DNA of 6,073 bases from Lonsdalea britannica (GTDB lineage: Bacteria > Pseudomonadota > Gammaproteobacteria > Enterobacterales > Enterobacteriaceae): assembly GCF_946477055.1 (NCBI RefSeq), contig NZ_CAMKXG010000217.1, forward strand, positions 1 to 6,073, in the 5' to 3' direction. Within the stretch, counting starts at the first letter, position 1, and each line of letters begins with the position of its first letter. Below the pieces are notes generated by a model. That model made no database searches, was not told where the DNA came from, and was given only the letters and a program-made list of their open reading frames with translations. Made by a program: the position numbers and the translations under genes. Positions 1 through 6,073 of this stretch are shown piece by piece.

Positions 1-54
1 CGTTAAGACACTAACACCTGAAGCTAGCGCGTCTACCAATTCCGCCACCTTCGC
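1..54 (-). tRNA. leuT: tRNA-Leu (anticodon CAG), partial; 3' part beyond the window edge
   Basis: Read on the minus strand from 54, the gene starts GCGAAGGTGGCGGAATTGG, the 5' acceptor strand and D-arm of an enterobacterial class II tRNA-Leu. The anticodon stem CTAGC/GTTAG encloses the loop TTCAGGT, which gives anticodon CAG (positions 18-20), decoding CUG. The sequence runs into the long variable arm and stops at the window edge, so the T-arm and 3' CCA are not seen (54 of about 87 nt). It lies 20 nt after hisR with no terminator between them, so the two are co-transcribed. In E. coli the next gene is proM, which would lie outside the window. Confidence 0.95.
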
Positions 55-74
55 ATGTCACAAACTTTAAAAAT

Positions 75-151
75 TGGGGTGGCTAATGGGACTCGAACCC
101 ACGACAACTGGAATCACAATCCAGGGCTCTACCAACTGAGCTATAGCCACC
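75..151 (-). tRNA. hisR: tRNA-His (anticodon GTG), complete
   Basis: This is a full 77-nt tRNA on the minus strand, starting GGTGGCTATAGCTCAG and ending with an encoded CCA. The anticodon stem CTGGA/TCCAG encloses the loop TTGTGAT; the anticodon GTG is at 115-117 and decodes both His codons. The extra 5' G-1 that marks tRNA-His and is recognised by histidyl-tRNA synthetase is encoded and faces C73. The T-loop reads TTCGAGT; from memory E. coli hisR has TTCGAAT, so position 59 may differ, which is functionally neutral in many tRNAs. It is the middle gene of the argX-hisR-leuT operon. In Salmonella its charged level feeds into control of the his operon by attenuation. Confidence 0.97.
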
Positions 152-255
152 ATATTACCACTTCTTTACTACGTTTCCGGTACTCACTTCTCACGGAGTC
201 ATTAAGTACCTCCGCAGCTCCCGCACTACAATCGAATCATATTAAACGCTTCGAA

Positions 256-332
<77 letters not shown>

Positions 333-353
333 GTAGCGCCGTTGCGGGTGGGG

Positions 354-382
354 ATACTACGGATTTAATAGAATCCTGTCTA
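354..382 (-). promoter_or_regulatory. Probable sigma70 promoter of the argX-hisR-leuT tRNA operon, with GC-rich discriminator
   Basis: On the minus strand a -35 box TAGACA (377-382, one mismatch to TTGACA) is followed after exactly 17 bp by a -10 box TAGTAT (354-359). The next bases, CCCCACCCGC, form the GC-rich discriminator typical of tRNA and rRNA promoters under stringent (ppGpp/DksA) control. Transcription would start near 343-346, leaving a leader of about 13 nt for RNase P to remove. An AT-rich stretch upstream (near 383-399) could act as an UP element. The boxes and spacing are seen directly; stringent control is inferred from the family of promoters. Confidence 0.72.
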
Positions 383-392
383 GTGCTTTTTT

Positions 393-424
393 GAAGAAAG
401 AGCGCGTTTGCTTACGCTTTGCTC
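393..424 (-). terminator. Candidate weak intrinsic terminator downstream of yifK
   Basis: On the minus strand GAGC(AAA)GCGT, loop AAGCAA, ACGCGCTC forms an 8-bp stem interrupted by a 3-nt bulge (421-424/400-403 and 414-417/404-407), then TTTCTTC. It sits between the yifK stop and the -35 box of the tRNA promoter, where a yifK terminator would be expected. The bulge and impure T tract make it weak, so read-through from yifK into the tRNA genes is likely. Confidence 0.35.
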
Positions 425-458
425 ATTTCCCTTCAAATCATCGACTCTACCGCTTTCC

Positions 459-477
459 CACCCGCTGTTTACGGGTG
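459..477 (-). other. Short hairpin directly after the yifK stop codon
   Basis: A perfect 6-bp inverted repeat CACCCG/CGGGTG with a 7-nt loop begins 2 nt after the yifK stop. On the minus strand it is followed by GGAAAGC rather than a T tract, so it does not look like an intrinsic terminator. It could protect the 3' end of the yifK message or have no role. Confidence 0.35.
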
Positions 478-478
478 A

Positions 479-1861
479 TTATTTCACTTCAGCCTGCTTT
501 TTACCCAAACCGAGAACCGCATAAATCGTGCTGACGAAGGCCAGGAATATTACCCCCACGATCAGCGACAGGCGGGTATCTGTATTAATGTACATCCCGA
601 CCAGCACGCACAGCAGGAATGCCATCGTCAGATAGTTAACCCACGGGAACAGGATCGACTTGAAAGGGTGTCCGGCAATCGCCGCCTGATGCTTACGACG
701 AAAACGCAGCTGGCTGACCAGCACCACAAACCACGGCACCATACCCGGCAGCACGCTCGCGCTATAGACATAGACGAAGACTTTTCCCGGATTAGGGATG
801 ATGTAGTTCAGAGCCGACCCGGCGATCAGGCACAGAATAGAAACCATCACGCCTGCCGCTGGCACGCCGCTGGCGGTGACTTTGCCTAACGCCGCGGGCA
901 ACTGACGGTTTTTGGACAGCGAGAAGAGCATGCGCCCACAGCTATACATTCCGCTGTTACAGCCGGACAACGCTGCGGTCAGCACGACGAAGTTGATGAT
1001 GCCCGCCGCCGCCGTAATACCGATTTTGGCGAAGGTCAGCACGAACGGGCTGCCGGAGGTACCAATTTCATTCCACGGGAAGATGGTGACGATGACGAAA
1101 ATCGCGCCCACATAGAAGATCAGAATACGCCACAGGATATTGTTAATAGCGCGCTTCAACGTCACCTGCGGATTTTTAGCTTCACCCGCCGTAATCCCCA
1201 CCAGCTCAACGCCCTGATAGGAAGCGACCACCAGACACAGCGCGAACAACAGCCCTTTCCAGCCGCCAGCCAAGAAGCCGCCATGCTCAGTCAGGTTAGC
1301 AAAGCCGGTCGCTTCGCCGTGGTTGCCCAGCCCGAAGAAAATCACGCCAGCGCCAACCACAATCATCACGATAATGGTGGTGATTTTGATCATCGCGAAC
1401 CAGAATTCGATTTCACCGTACAGACGCACCGCCGCCAGGTTGGCGCCAGCCACCAGAACGACGGCGGCAATCGCCGGTATCCACTGGGGAAGTTCCGGGA
1501 ACCAGAACTGGACGTAAACGCCTATCGCCGTGATTTCCGAGATACCCACGGCCATCCACATAAACCAGTAGCTCCAGGCGGTGAGATAGCCGAAAAAGGG
1601 ATTGAGATAGTTGTGGGCGTAGACGGCGAACGAACCGGCCACCGGCTCAAGAAACAGCATTTCGCCCATTGAGCGCATAATGAAGAATACAAAAAGGCCC
1701 GCCACGATATACGCCAGCAAGACGGAAGGACCGGCCCACTTCAGTGCGCTCGCCGCCCCCATGAACAAACCGACGCCGATGGTGCCCCCAAGCGCGATCA
1801 GTTCAATATGTCTTGCCTCCAGACCCCGGTGGAGCTGATCTTCTTTGACTTTTTTTGTCAT
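479..1861 (-). CDS. yifK: YifK/ThrP, APC-family amino acid permease (threonine/serine:H+ symporter)
   Basis: This inner-membrane permease of the amino acid transporter (AAT) branch of the APC superfamily has 460 residues, against 461 recalled for E. coli YifK. YifK was reported in E. coli to import threonine and serine and was renamed ThrP; that substrate is taken from the homologue. About 12 hydrophobic segments are visible. The hallmark first-helix glycine motif GGTIGVGLF lies at residues 25-33, followed by AGPS at 43-46, RSMGEM at 63-68, the loop motif ITAGEAKNP at 223-231, and [13 protein letters not shown] at 299-311. The start at 1861 is chosen over one 75 bp upstream because MTKK...[16 protein letters not shown] aligns with the known N terminus and AGAGGA lies just before it. 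The extra 25 residues of the longer reading are leader sequence that contains the GcvB-type site. It is a separate unit from wecG, with a terminator between them. Confidence 0.95.
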   Translation of the reverse strand: MTKKVKEDQLHRGLEARHIELIALGGTIGVGLFMGAASALKWAGPSVLLAYIVAGLFVFFIMRSMGEMLFLEPVAGSFAVYAHNYLNPFFGYLTAWSYWFMWMAVGISEITAIGVYVQFWFPELPQWIPAIAAVVLVAGANLAAVRLYGEIEFWFAMIKITTIIVMIVVGAGVIFFGLGNHGEATGFANLTEHGGFLAGGWKGLLFALCLVVASYQGVELVGITAGEAKNPQVTLKRAINNILWRILIFYVGAIFVIVTIFPWNEIGTSGSPFVLTFAKIGITAAAGIINFVVLTAALSGCNSGMYSCGRMLFSLSKNRQLPAALGKVTASGVPAAGVMVSILCLIAGSALNYIIPNPGKVFVYVYSASVLPGMVPWFVVLVSQLRFRRKHQAAIAGHPFKSILFPWVNYLTMAFLLCVLVGMYINTDTRLSLIVGVIFLAFVSTIYAVLGLGKKQAEVK

Positions 1862-1864
1862 AAA

Positions 1865-1870
1865 TCCTCT
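1865..1870 (-). promoter_or_regulatory. Ribosome binding site of yifK (decides start at 1861)
   Basis: On the minus strand AGAGGA lies 3 nt before the ATG at 1861-1859. The spacing is a little tight but the match is good. No comparable site precedes the ATG at 1936, so this supports the shorter YifK reading. Confidence 0.75.
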
Positions 1871-1879
1871 ATCATTCCA

Positions 1880-1890
1880 TGTTGTGTTTG
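1880..1890 (-). promoter_or_regulatory. CA-rich leader element, predicted GcvB small RNA target
   Basis: The minus strand reads CAAACACAACA, 19-29 nt upstream of the yifK start codon and just before the Shine-Dalgarno sequence. It is fully complementary over 11 bases to the UGUUGUGUUUG run in the GU-rich R1 region of GcvB, as I recall that RNA. Salmonella yifK is a known GcvB target in which ACA-containing leader sequence enhances translation and GcvB silences it through Hfq. The complementarity is seen against a remembered sequence; regulation in this organism is inferred, and GcvB itself is not in the window. Confidence 0.7.
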
Positions 1891-1908
1891 TTTCTGCCGA
1901 GTTAATGA

Positions 1909-1936
1909 ATTGTTTTATTTGGCCGGCAACGATCAA
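1909..1936 (-). promoter_or_regulatory. Weak candidate yifK promoter
   Basis: On the minus strand TTGATC (1931-1936) and AACAAT (1909-1914) are 16 bp apart, each matching four of six consensus bases. The site lies just downstream of the terminator at 1952-1980 and would give a 5' leader of about 40 nt that includes the GcvB-type element. Position supports it more than sequence does. In Salmonella yifK is repressed by Lrp, but no Lrp site can be assigned here by eye. Confidence 0.3.
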
Positions 1937-1951
1937 CGGTACCTCTCGCGC

Positions 1952-1980
1952 AAAAAAACGCCGCCCAAAACAGGGCGCCG
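1952..1980 (-). terminator. Intrinsic terminator ending the wec (ECA) operon
   Basis: On the minus strand a GC-rich stem (5 bp GCCC-type core, one G-G mismatch, then 2 more bp; 1959-1966 with 1973-1980) closes a 6-nt loop TGTTTT and is followed at once by seven T (1958-1952). This is a standard rho-independent terminator in the minus direction only; on the plus strand the tail is missing. It lies 127 nt after wecG and 91 nt before yifK, so it separates the two transcription units. Confidence 0.82.
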
Positions 1981-2049
1981 GAAAAGATACAGCAATGCTG
2001 GCGGGATTAACATCTTCGGGGAAGGAGTTATAACTAAATAAGAAAGGTA

Positions 2050-2092
2050 TGCGTTTGCTTATAACTCAATCGGTAAAGTTCAAGCAAACGCA
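2050..2092 (-). other. Long hairpin 14 nt downstream of wecG
   Basis: An 11-bp perfect inverted repeat TGCGTTTGCTT (2050-2060) / AAGCAAACGCA (2082-2092) encloses 21 nt. A further inner stem AACT/AGTT (2063-2066 with 2077-2080) extends it to about 15 bp. On the minus strand the following bases TACCTTTCTTATTT are only moderately T-rich. It could be a first, weak terminator, a 3'-end protecting structure on the wec message, or a protein-binding site. It does not belong to any gene. Confidence 0.6.
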
Positions 2093-2106
2093 GGGAGGAA
2101 GCGGAA

Positions 2107-2847
2107 CTACAGGCGTCTGGTGATGTGATAAGCCAGATAGCGCAATAGCTTTATCTGCCGCGTGATACGGCTGGGTTGAGACAGCAGACGATACAGCCAC
2201 TCTAACCCCAGGTTCTGCCAGCGCTTGGGCGCGCGTTTTACGTGTCCGGTAAACACGTCATAAGTACCGCCTACGCCCATATATAGCGCGTCAGGATGAA
2301 CCTGGCGGCACTGCTGCATAATCCGTTCCTGCTTGGGAGAGCCCATCGCCACCGTCACCAGCTGCGCGCCGCTGTCGCGCACGCGGTCAAACAGCGCCGA
2401 CTGTTGCTCCACGCTAAAATAGCCGTCCTGCGATCCCACAATATTCACCTGCCAGCGACGACGCAGCTCCCGTTCCGTCTGAGCCAGCACTTCCGGCTTG
2501 CCGCCGATGAGGAAGACCGGCGTGCCACGCTCTCCGGCCCGATGCATCAGCGCTTCCCAGAGATCAGCCCCGGCGATGCGCTCTACGCGGGCATCGGCAT
2601 ATTTCCGTCGAATAGAGTGAACAATGCTGATGCCGTCGGCATATTTATATTCCGCCGCGTCAATCAGCGCCTTCAGCGCAGAATCCCGTTCCGTCGCCAG
2701 AACTTTTTCGGCGTTAATCGCCACCAACGTGCCGGTTTTAACCTGTTCGCCCGCCAGCAGATAATCCACACACTGCGTCATGCTCTCGAAGCCGTACAGA
2801 GGGATCCCGCGAATCTGGTACTGTGGGATCGCGTCATTGTGTTCCAT
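2107..2847 (-). CDS. wecG: WecG, UDP-ManNAcA:lipid I ManNAcA transferase (ECA lipid II synthesis)
   Basis: This glycosyltransferase of the WecG/TagA/CpsF family (GT26) acts on the cytoplasmic face of the inner membrane. It moves N-acetylmannosaminuronic acid from UDP-ManNAcA to GlcNAc-PP-undecaprenol, the second sugar of the ECA repeat. Family landmarks are AINAEKVL at 43-50, YADGISIV at 69-76 with the Asp expected to be catalytic (D71), [10 protein letters not shown] at 112-121, GSPKQE at 169-174, [11 protein letters not shown] at 191-201, and the C-terminal [20 protein letters not shown] stretch, which in the family serves membrane docking. The start at 2847 gives 246 residues, the E. coli length, and has TGAGGA 5 nt upstream. 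An ATG at 2859 would add MRKT but overwrites that Shine-Dalgarno site. It follows wzyE without a gap. rffM is a synonym. Confidence 0.96.
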   Translation of the reverse strand: MEHNDAIPQYQIRGIPLYGFESMTQCVDYLLAGEQVKTGTLVAINAEKVLATERDSALKALIDAAEYKYADGISIVHSIRRKYADARVERIAGADLWEALMHRAGERGTPVFLIGGKPEVLAQTERELRRRWQVNIVGSQDGYFSVEQQSALFDRVRDSGAQLVTVAMGSPKQERIMQQCRQVHPDALYMGVGGTYDVFTGHVKRAPKRWQNLGLEWLYRLLSQPSRITRQIKLLRYLAYHITRRL

Positions 2848-2852
2848 TGTTT

Positions 2853-2858
2853 TCCTCA
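2853..2858 (-). promoter_or_regulatory. Ribosome binding site of wecG, abutting the wzyE stop (decides start at 2847)
   Basis: The minus strand reads TAATGAGGAAAACAATG. The wzyE stop TAA (2861-2859) is followed immediately by TGAGGA, then 5 nt, then ATG at 2847. Ribosomes finishing wzyE would be released on top of this site, which favours coupled re-initiation. It argues against the ATG at 2859, which has no Shine-Dalgarno sequence upstream. Confidence 0.75.
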
Positions 2859-4238
2859 TTATTCGCGCCGCGGACTCGCGGGTGCAGGGCGTTGCTCCAA
2901 CCCAGACGGGGGTAAATTACGCCAGCGCTGCCGGATAACGCCGCCCTGTAGCAGCAGCCAATACAATAGTTTGGCCAGCAGCAGGCAGGCGCCAAACACC
3001 AGACAGAAAAACACCACCCGAGAGACAAAGGCATCCATCCCTTCCCTGACCAGCACGATGATGTTGAATATCGCGCCGAAGCAGAAAGCCTGCAAAATCG
3101 CAGCATTATAGCGGTTAGGACTTTGGCGACCGCGCTCATAAAGCCAATCGAACCATTTGATAATCAGCCCGACGGCCACGGCGCCCAGCGGAATAAACGC
3201 CGCCCCGCCCATGACCAGCAGCGAGCCGATCAGCGTAGGCGACATCGCCAACCCGCTATGGTTGTTCAACACTTCCCAGGTGAAATAGTTGGCGCTGTTG
3301 AGGATCAGCGAAGGCCGTCCTGGCCACAGCCAGCCGGGAATAAAGACATAAAAATCGCGAACGATGGGCGCCAACCCCTGGAAATGGATGTCGTCGTAGA
3401 ACTGCCACAGTCGTGCCAGATTTTCCCACGGGGAGAACGTATCTCGCGTCAGATACAGAAACGTATAAACGGCCTCGGCGCCGCTGACGTCGAGGCTATA
3501 GCGCTTCAGCGCCAGCCAGAACATCCCGACAATCCCCATCAAACCCGCCGCGACCAGCATCGACAGCGAGATCCAGCCGCGCACGATACCGATGAACAGA
3601 AACAGCGAGAAGGCGATCAGGACATTGGCCCGCGTGCCGCCGACAATCATGTAGGTCAGCATGCCGAAGGCGACCGTCGCCAGCAAAAATCCCAGCCAGG
3701 CGCGTGGCGTCTGATGCAGGAAGTAGATCACCAGCATCGCTGGAATAAAGAAATAGAAAAAGCGTTTTAGCGCGACGCCGGACACATCGCTGGAAAAAAT
3801 TTGGTTGTAGGCCCGCAGTTTAAACAGCAAAAAACCGTTGTGGAGAAAGAAGATGCCGACGGTCACCACCGCCACCAGCGCCAGCAGTCCCCAGACCAGA
3901 TGCGTTTCCACCCGGGAGAAATTCAGCATCGGAGAAGGAACGACGGTAGGCGAGGCCCGCAGCCGGGTTTTATACGTCACATAATAAATGGCGTAGAACA
4001 CCGTCGCCGACAGCAGAGCCATTAAGAGGTACTGCGCTGGCACTACCGCCACATTGAAACGAAACGCCAACAGGCAGGTAAACGGGAAGCCGAGATAGAA
4101 CGTCAGCAGATACAACAAAGAAAACAATACGTTAAAGTTGAATCGTACCCGTTTGAACTCCTGCCAGGTCAGAAACAGGATGAACAGCACGGAAACAAGA
4201 TAAACGCCCAGCAGTCCGCTGACCTGCCATTCGGTCAT
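2859..4238 (-). CDS. wzyE: WzyE, ECA polysaccharide polymerase
   Basis: This polytopic inner-membrane polymerase joins ECA trisaccharide units on the periplasmic side, lengthening the chain on undecaprenyl-PP, with WzzE setting chain length. The 459 residues (E. coli about 450, from memory) show roughly 11-12 hydrophobic segments. Strongly conserved blocks are [13 protein letters not shown] at 28-40, [21 protein letters not shown] at 148-168, VGGTRAN at 199-205, [15 protein letters not shown] at 260-274, [18 protein letters not shown] at 286-303 (a large periplasmic loop), and the WEVLNNHSG region at 321-329. The start at 4238 overlaps the wecF stop as ATGA and has GGGAG 7 nt upstream; a longer reading from 4277 adds 13 Ala/Gly/Arg-rich residues and lies within wecF. 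The C-terminal tail (about 431-459) is Arg/Pro-rich and looks unlike the E. coli tail I recall. Confidence 0.95.
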   Translation of the reverse strand: MTEWQVSGLLGVYLVSVLFILFLTWQEFKRVRFNFNVLFSLLYLLTFYLGFPFTCLLAFRFNVAVVPAQYLLMALLSATVFYAIYYVTYKTRLRASPTVVPSPMLNFSRVETHLVWGLLALVAVVTVGIFFLHNGFLLFKLRAYNQIFSSDVSGVALKRFFYFFIPAMLVIYFLHQTPRAWLGFLLATVAFGMLTYMIVGGTRANVLIAFSLFLFIGIVRGWISLSMLVAAGLMGIVGMFWLALKRYSLDVSGAEAVYTFLYLTRDTFSPWENLARLWQFYDDIHFQGLAPIVRDFYVFIPGWLWPGRPSLILNSANYFTWEVLNNHSGLAMSPTLIGSLLVMGGAAFIPLGAVAVGLIIKWFDWLYERGRQSPNRYNAAILQAFCFGAIFNIIVLVREGMDAFVSRVVFFCLVFGACLLLAKLLYWLLLQGGVIRQRWRNLPPSGLEQRPAPASPRRE

Positions 4239-5323
4239 ACCGGCTCTCCCGCGGCGAGCGCCAGCGCCCGATGCCAACCGTCAATATAGTTCGGATTGAA
4301 AAACGCAATCTGCCGCTTGTCGACCTGCGCCAGCGACTGTTGCGCTTCCAACACGCCCGCTTCATCCAAATCATCGCCATAAAACAGCACGGGAAGATGT
4401 TGTTCCTGTAGATCGTGCCAGAACGGATTATGGCGACTCAGCACAAACGGCACGCCGAACTGGATCAGCAGACACAGCGTACCAATACCCTGCTGCCGGT
4501 CGAAGATGAAATAGCCCAGATCGCAGCGGCGAAGCATCGCCAGATAGTCGTCAAACGCCATCTGCTGACGCAGCAGCTGAAAACGTTTCACGCCAAACAA
4601 TGCATCGCCGACCTGCTGGACCTGCGCAATGTAGTCATCGTTATTGGCGGGATAGCCCATAGGCACAATCACCCGCGCGCGTTCACCGAACCGCTCGTGA
4701 ATCGCCCGCAGCGCTTCAATATGCCGGTTGGTTTTATCGCCGGAATTCCCCACCAAAATGGTCATCGGCCCAGCCTGACCTTTCAGGTCGTCTGGCGCGG
4801 CCAGCGTCGGATCCATGCGGGTGGGGAAATAAAGCAGTTCGGCGGGAACCTGCGGCTGCCGCTGCGCAAAATAGTTCAGATCGCCGCGCGTCGCAAATAC
4901 CCGGCCGATGCGCCCCTGCGCACGACGGCGCATCAGATAGAACAGACGTGCAGCCATACCGCTTGCCGTCTCATACAGGTCAGCGCCCCAAATGTGCCAA
5001 TAAGCCTGGGCGGGACGGATGCCGCCGGTCAGCAGCGCCAGCCACAACCACGGGTTGAACTGGCCGTGGAAGAAAAATCGGGTATCGCGGTGCGCCTTGG
5101 CCTGCGCGACCACCGCTTTCGCCAGCGCACGTTTATCGGCATAGCGATCAACGGTCAACGCGGGTAAGTTTTGCAGCCATGCGGCCTCCGCCGGGGCCAC
5201 CACCATAAAGCGCCGCACCTGCTCAGCGGGCAGCGTCGGGGTCAGTACGTCGTTGAAAAAACGCAGTACCGTTTGATTATGATGAGGGATATCCGCACCC
5301 AGCACGTGAATTAAGGGGGTCAT
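4235..5323 (-). CDS. wecF: WecF, TDP-Fuc4NAc:lipid II Fuc4NAc transferase (ECA lipid III synthesis)
   Basis: This cytoplasmic-face glycosyltransferase of family GT56 transfers 4-acetamido-4,6-dideoxygalactose from TDP-Fuc4NAc to lipid II, finishing the undecaprenyl-PP trisaccharide (lipid III) that WzxE exports. It has 362 residues against about 359 in E. coli. Recognisable blocks are [22 protein letters not shown] at 4-25, FFFHGQFNP at 83-91, [10 protein letters not shown] at 109-118, FATRGDL at 143-149, [10 protein letters not shown] at 163-172, the nucleotide-binding-like [12 protein letters not shown] at 188-199, VVPMGYP-type IVPMGYP at 219-225, and [20 protein letters not shown] at 269-288. 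No transmembrane segment or signal peptide is seen. The ATG overlaps the wzxE stop as ATGA; its Shine-Dalgarno sequence (AGGCGA) is weak, fitting translational coupling. rffT is a synonym. Identity with E. coli is lower than for YifK. Confidence 0.95.
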   Translation of the reverse strand: MTPLIHVLGADIPHHNQTVLRFFNDVLTPTLPAEQVRRFMVVAPAEAAWLQNLPALTVDRYADKRALAKAVVAQAKAHRDTRFFFHGQFNPWLWLALLTGGIRPAQAYWHIWGADLYETASGMAARLFYLMRRRAQGRIGRVFATRGDLNYFAQRQPQVPAELLYFPTRMDPTLAAPDDLKGQAGPMTILVGNSGDKTNRHIEALRAIHERFGERARVIVPMGYPANNDDYIAQVQQVGDALFGVKRFQLLRQQMAFDDYLAMLRRCDLGYFIFDRQQGIGTLCLLIQFGVPFVLSRHNPFWHDLQEQHLPVLFYGDDLDEAGVLEAQQSLAQVDKRQIAFFNPNYIDGWHRALALAAGEPV

Positions 5324-6073
5324 GCTCGCCTACAGTAAATAATGAATATGCCGCAACACAGCAGGAAATAGACCAGATAGCTTGCCATATAAGCCTGTGC
5401 CGCGCCCAGTGCGCCATGCAAGGGGATCAGCCAATGCGAGAATCCCATCAGCAGGAGAAACTGGCTGATTTCGGTCAGCAAATAGAAACGCAGAGAGGCT
5501 TTCGCGATGACCAGATAACCAAATACGTAAGCGCCCACTTTCATCACATCCCCAGTCAGTTGCCAGGGGAAGAGATCGCGCATCGCAATAAACTGATGTG
5601 AAAACAGCAGCCAAATCGCCACATCGCGCAGCAGCCAGACGACGAAACTCACCGCCGCTACCGTGGGCAGCACAAACTTCAGCGACGTCACAATTTCCCG
5701 CGCCTGATCTCGGCGTTCGGTCAGTCGGGACAGCGTCGGTAATAGATAGACGCTGAACGCAGCCGTGATGAACTGCAGATAAGCATCGGAAATGGTGGTG
5801 ACGCCCTGCCAGATCCCGACAGCCTCCCAGCCATAGTGCGCAGCGAGCAGATTACGCATGGTGATATACGCAACCGGTAGCGTGACCGCCGTCATCAGCG
5901 CCATCAGGGTAAACTTGGCCAGCCGCCCCGCCAGCATCCGTTCCCAGAGCGGTTTCAGCATCGACCAGCGCAGTGGGGTCGCACGCTGGAGCCACCACGC
6001 TGCCGGAACCGCAATCAGCGCAGGCACCAGTGCCAAACCGACCAGCGCGCCGTCATAACCGCCCAGCCAGAAA
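5320..6073 (-). CDS. wzxE: WzxE, ECA lipid III flippase, partial; 5' part beyond the window edge
   Basis: This is the C-terminal 250 residues of the MOP-superfamily (Wzx type) flippase that moves lipid III from the cytoplasmic to the periplasmic leaflet. The frame is open to the window edge (first full codon ends at 6070) and reads [19 protein letters not shown], matching the middle of E. coli WzxE; about 166 N-terminal residues are missing. At least six hydrophobic helices are visible. Conserved stretches are [64 protein letters not shown] and [17 protein letters not shown]. The TTG at 6036 is an internal codon, not a start. The stop at 5320 overlaps the wecF start by 4 bp. Confidence 0.95.
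   Translation of the reverse strand, partial: FWLGGYDGALVGLALVPALIAVPAAWWLQRATPLRWSMLKPLWERMLAGRLAKFTLMALMTAVTLPVAYITMRNLLAAHYGWEAVGIWQGVTTISDAYLQFITAAFSVYLLPTLSRLTERRDQAREIVTSLKFVLPTVAAVSFVVWLLRDVAIWLLFSHQFIAMRDLFPWQLTGDVMKVGAYVFGYLVIAKASLRFYLLTEISQFLLLMGFSHWLIPLHGALGAAQAYMASYLVYFLLCCGIFIIYCRRA

Noticed and set aside
1862..1936. Longer N terminus for YifK starting at 1936 (485 aa)
   Set aside because: The extra residues do not resemble YifK homologues, there is no good ribosome binding site, and the stretch is the regulatory leader with the CA-rich element.
404..2061. 11-mer GCGTTTGCTTA present at 404-414 and 2051-2061
   Set aside because: A few shared 11-mers are expected by chance in 6 kb, and the flanks do not match.
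2296..3111. Plus-strand ORF of 271 aa opposite wecG and wzyE
   Set aside because: It is antisense to two conserved genes, rich in Arg/His/Gln as expected from reverse reading of GC-rich membrane and enzyme codons, and has no recognisable domain.
3123..3770. Plus-strand ORF of 215 aa opposite wzyE
   Set aside because: Its composition (Gln/Arg/His/Asp-rich, no hydrophobic core) is that of a shadow frame of a membrane protein gene.
4239..4277. Longer N terminus for WzyE starting at 4277 (472 aa)
   Set aside because: It adds [13 protein letters not shown] inside wecF; the ATGA overlap start with GGGAG upstream matches the known N terminus.
4415..5167. Plus-strand ORF of 250 aa opposite wecF
   Set aside because: It is a shadow of the conserved wecF frame; no family resemblance, and no promoter or ribosome binding site of its own was seen.
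6034..6036. TTG at 6036 as a start for WzxE
   Set aside because: The frame continues upstream to the window edge with clear WzxE homology, so this codon is internal.

Overview
The window carries a conserved enterobacterial chromosomal block read entirely on the minus strand. In transcription order it holds wzxE (5' part outside the window), wecF, wzyE, wecG, yifK (thrP), then the tRNA genes argX, hisR and leuT (3' part outside). This is the Escherichia/Salmonella order at the end of the enterobacterial common antigen (ECA, wec/rff) operon, so the source is a member of the Enterobacterales. Compared from memory with E. coli K-12, YifK is fairly well conserved, while WecG, WecF and WzyE are clearly more diverged. 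This suggests a genus outside Escherichia/Salmonella (something like Cronobacter is possible), but the genus cannot be fixed from the sequence alone.

Layout on the plus-strand scale. Positions 1-332 hold leuT (partial), hisR and argX. Positions 333-478 form a 146-bp gap with a likely stringent-type tRNA promoter (TAGACA, 17 bp, TAGTAT, GC-rich discriminator) and two hairpins downstream of yifK. Positions 479-1861 are yifK. Positions 1862-2106 are a regulatory gap with a 43-nt hairpin just after wecG, a good intrinsic terminator (stem plus seven T on the minus strand), a weak promoter candidate, and a CA-rich leader element complementary to the GcvB small RNA. Positions 2107-6073 are four tightly packed ECA genes.

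The ECA genes work as one late pathway. WecG adds ManNAcA to GlcNAc-PP-undecaprenol (lipid I to lipid II). WecF adds Fuc4NAc to complete the lipid III trisaccharide. WzxE flips lipid III across the inner membrane and WzyE polymerises it on the periplasmic side. All three junctions are translational-coupling overlaps: ATGA, ATGA and TAATGAGGA. The start codons chosen here for yifK, wecG and wzyE are downstream of the longest possible ORF starts; homology, Shine-Dalgarno sequences and overlap geometry support them.

No mobile element, CRISPR array, toxin-antitoxin or defence genes, or unknown gene cassette is visible. Nothing here looks like an undescribed system. The most interesting signals are in the non-coding stretches: the GcvB-type leader of yifK, the post-wecG hairpin, and the long argX-hisR spacer.
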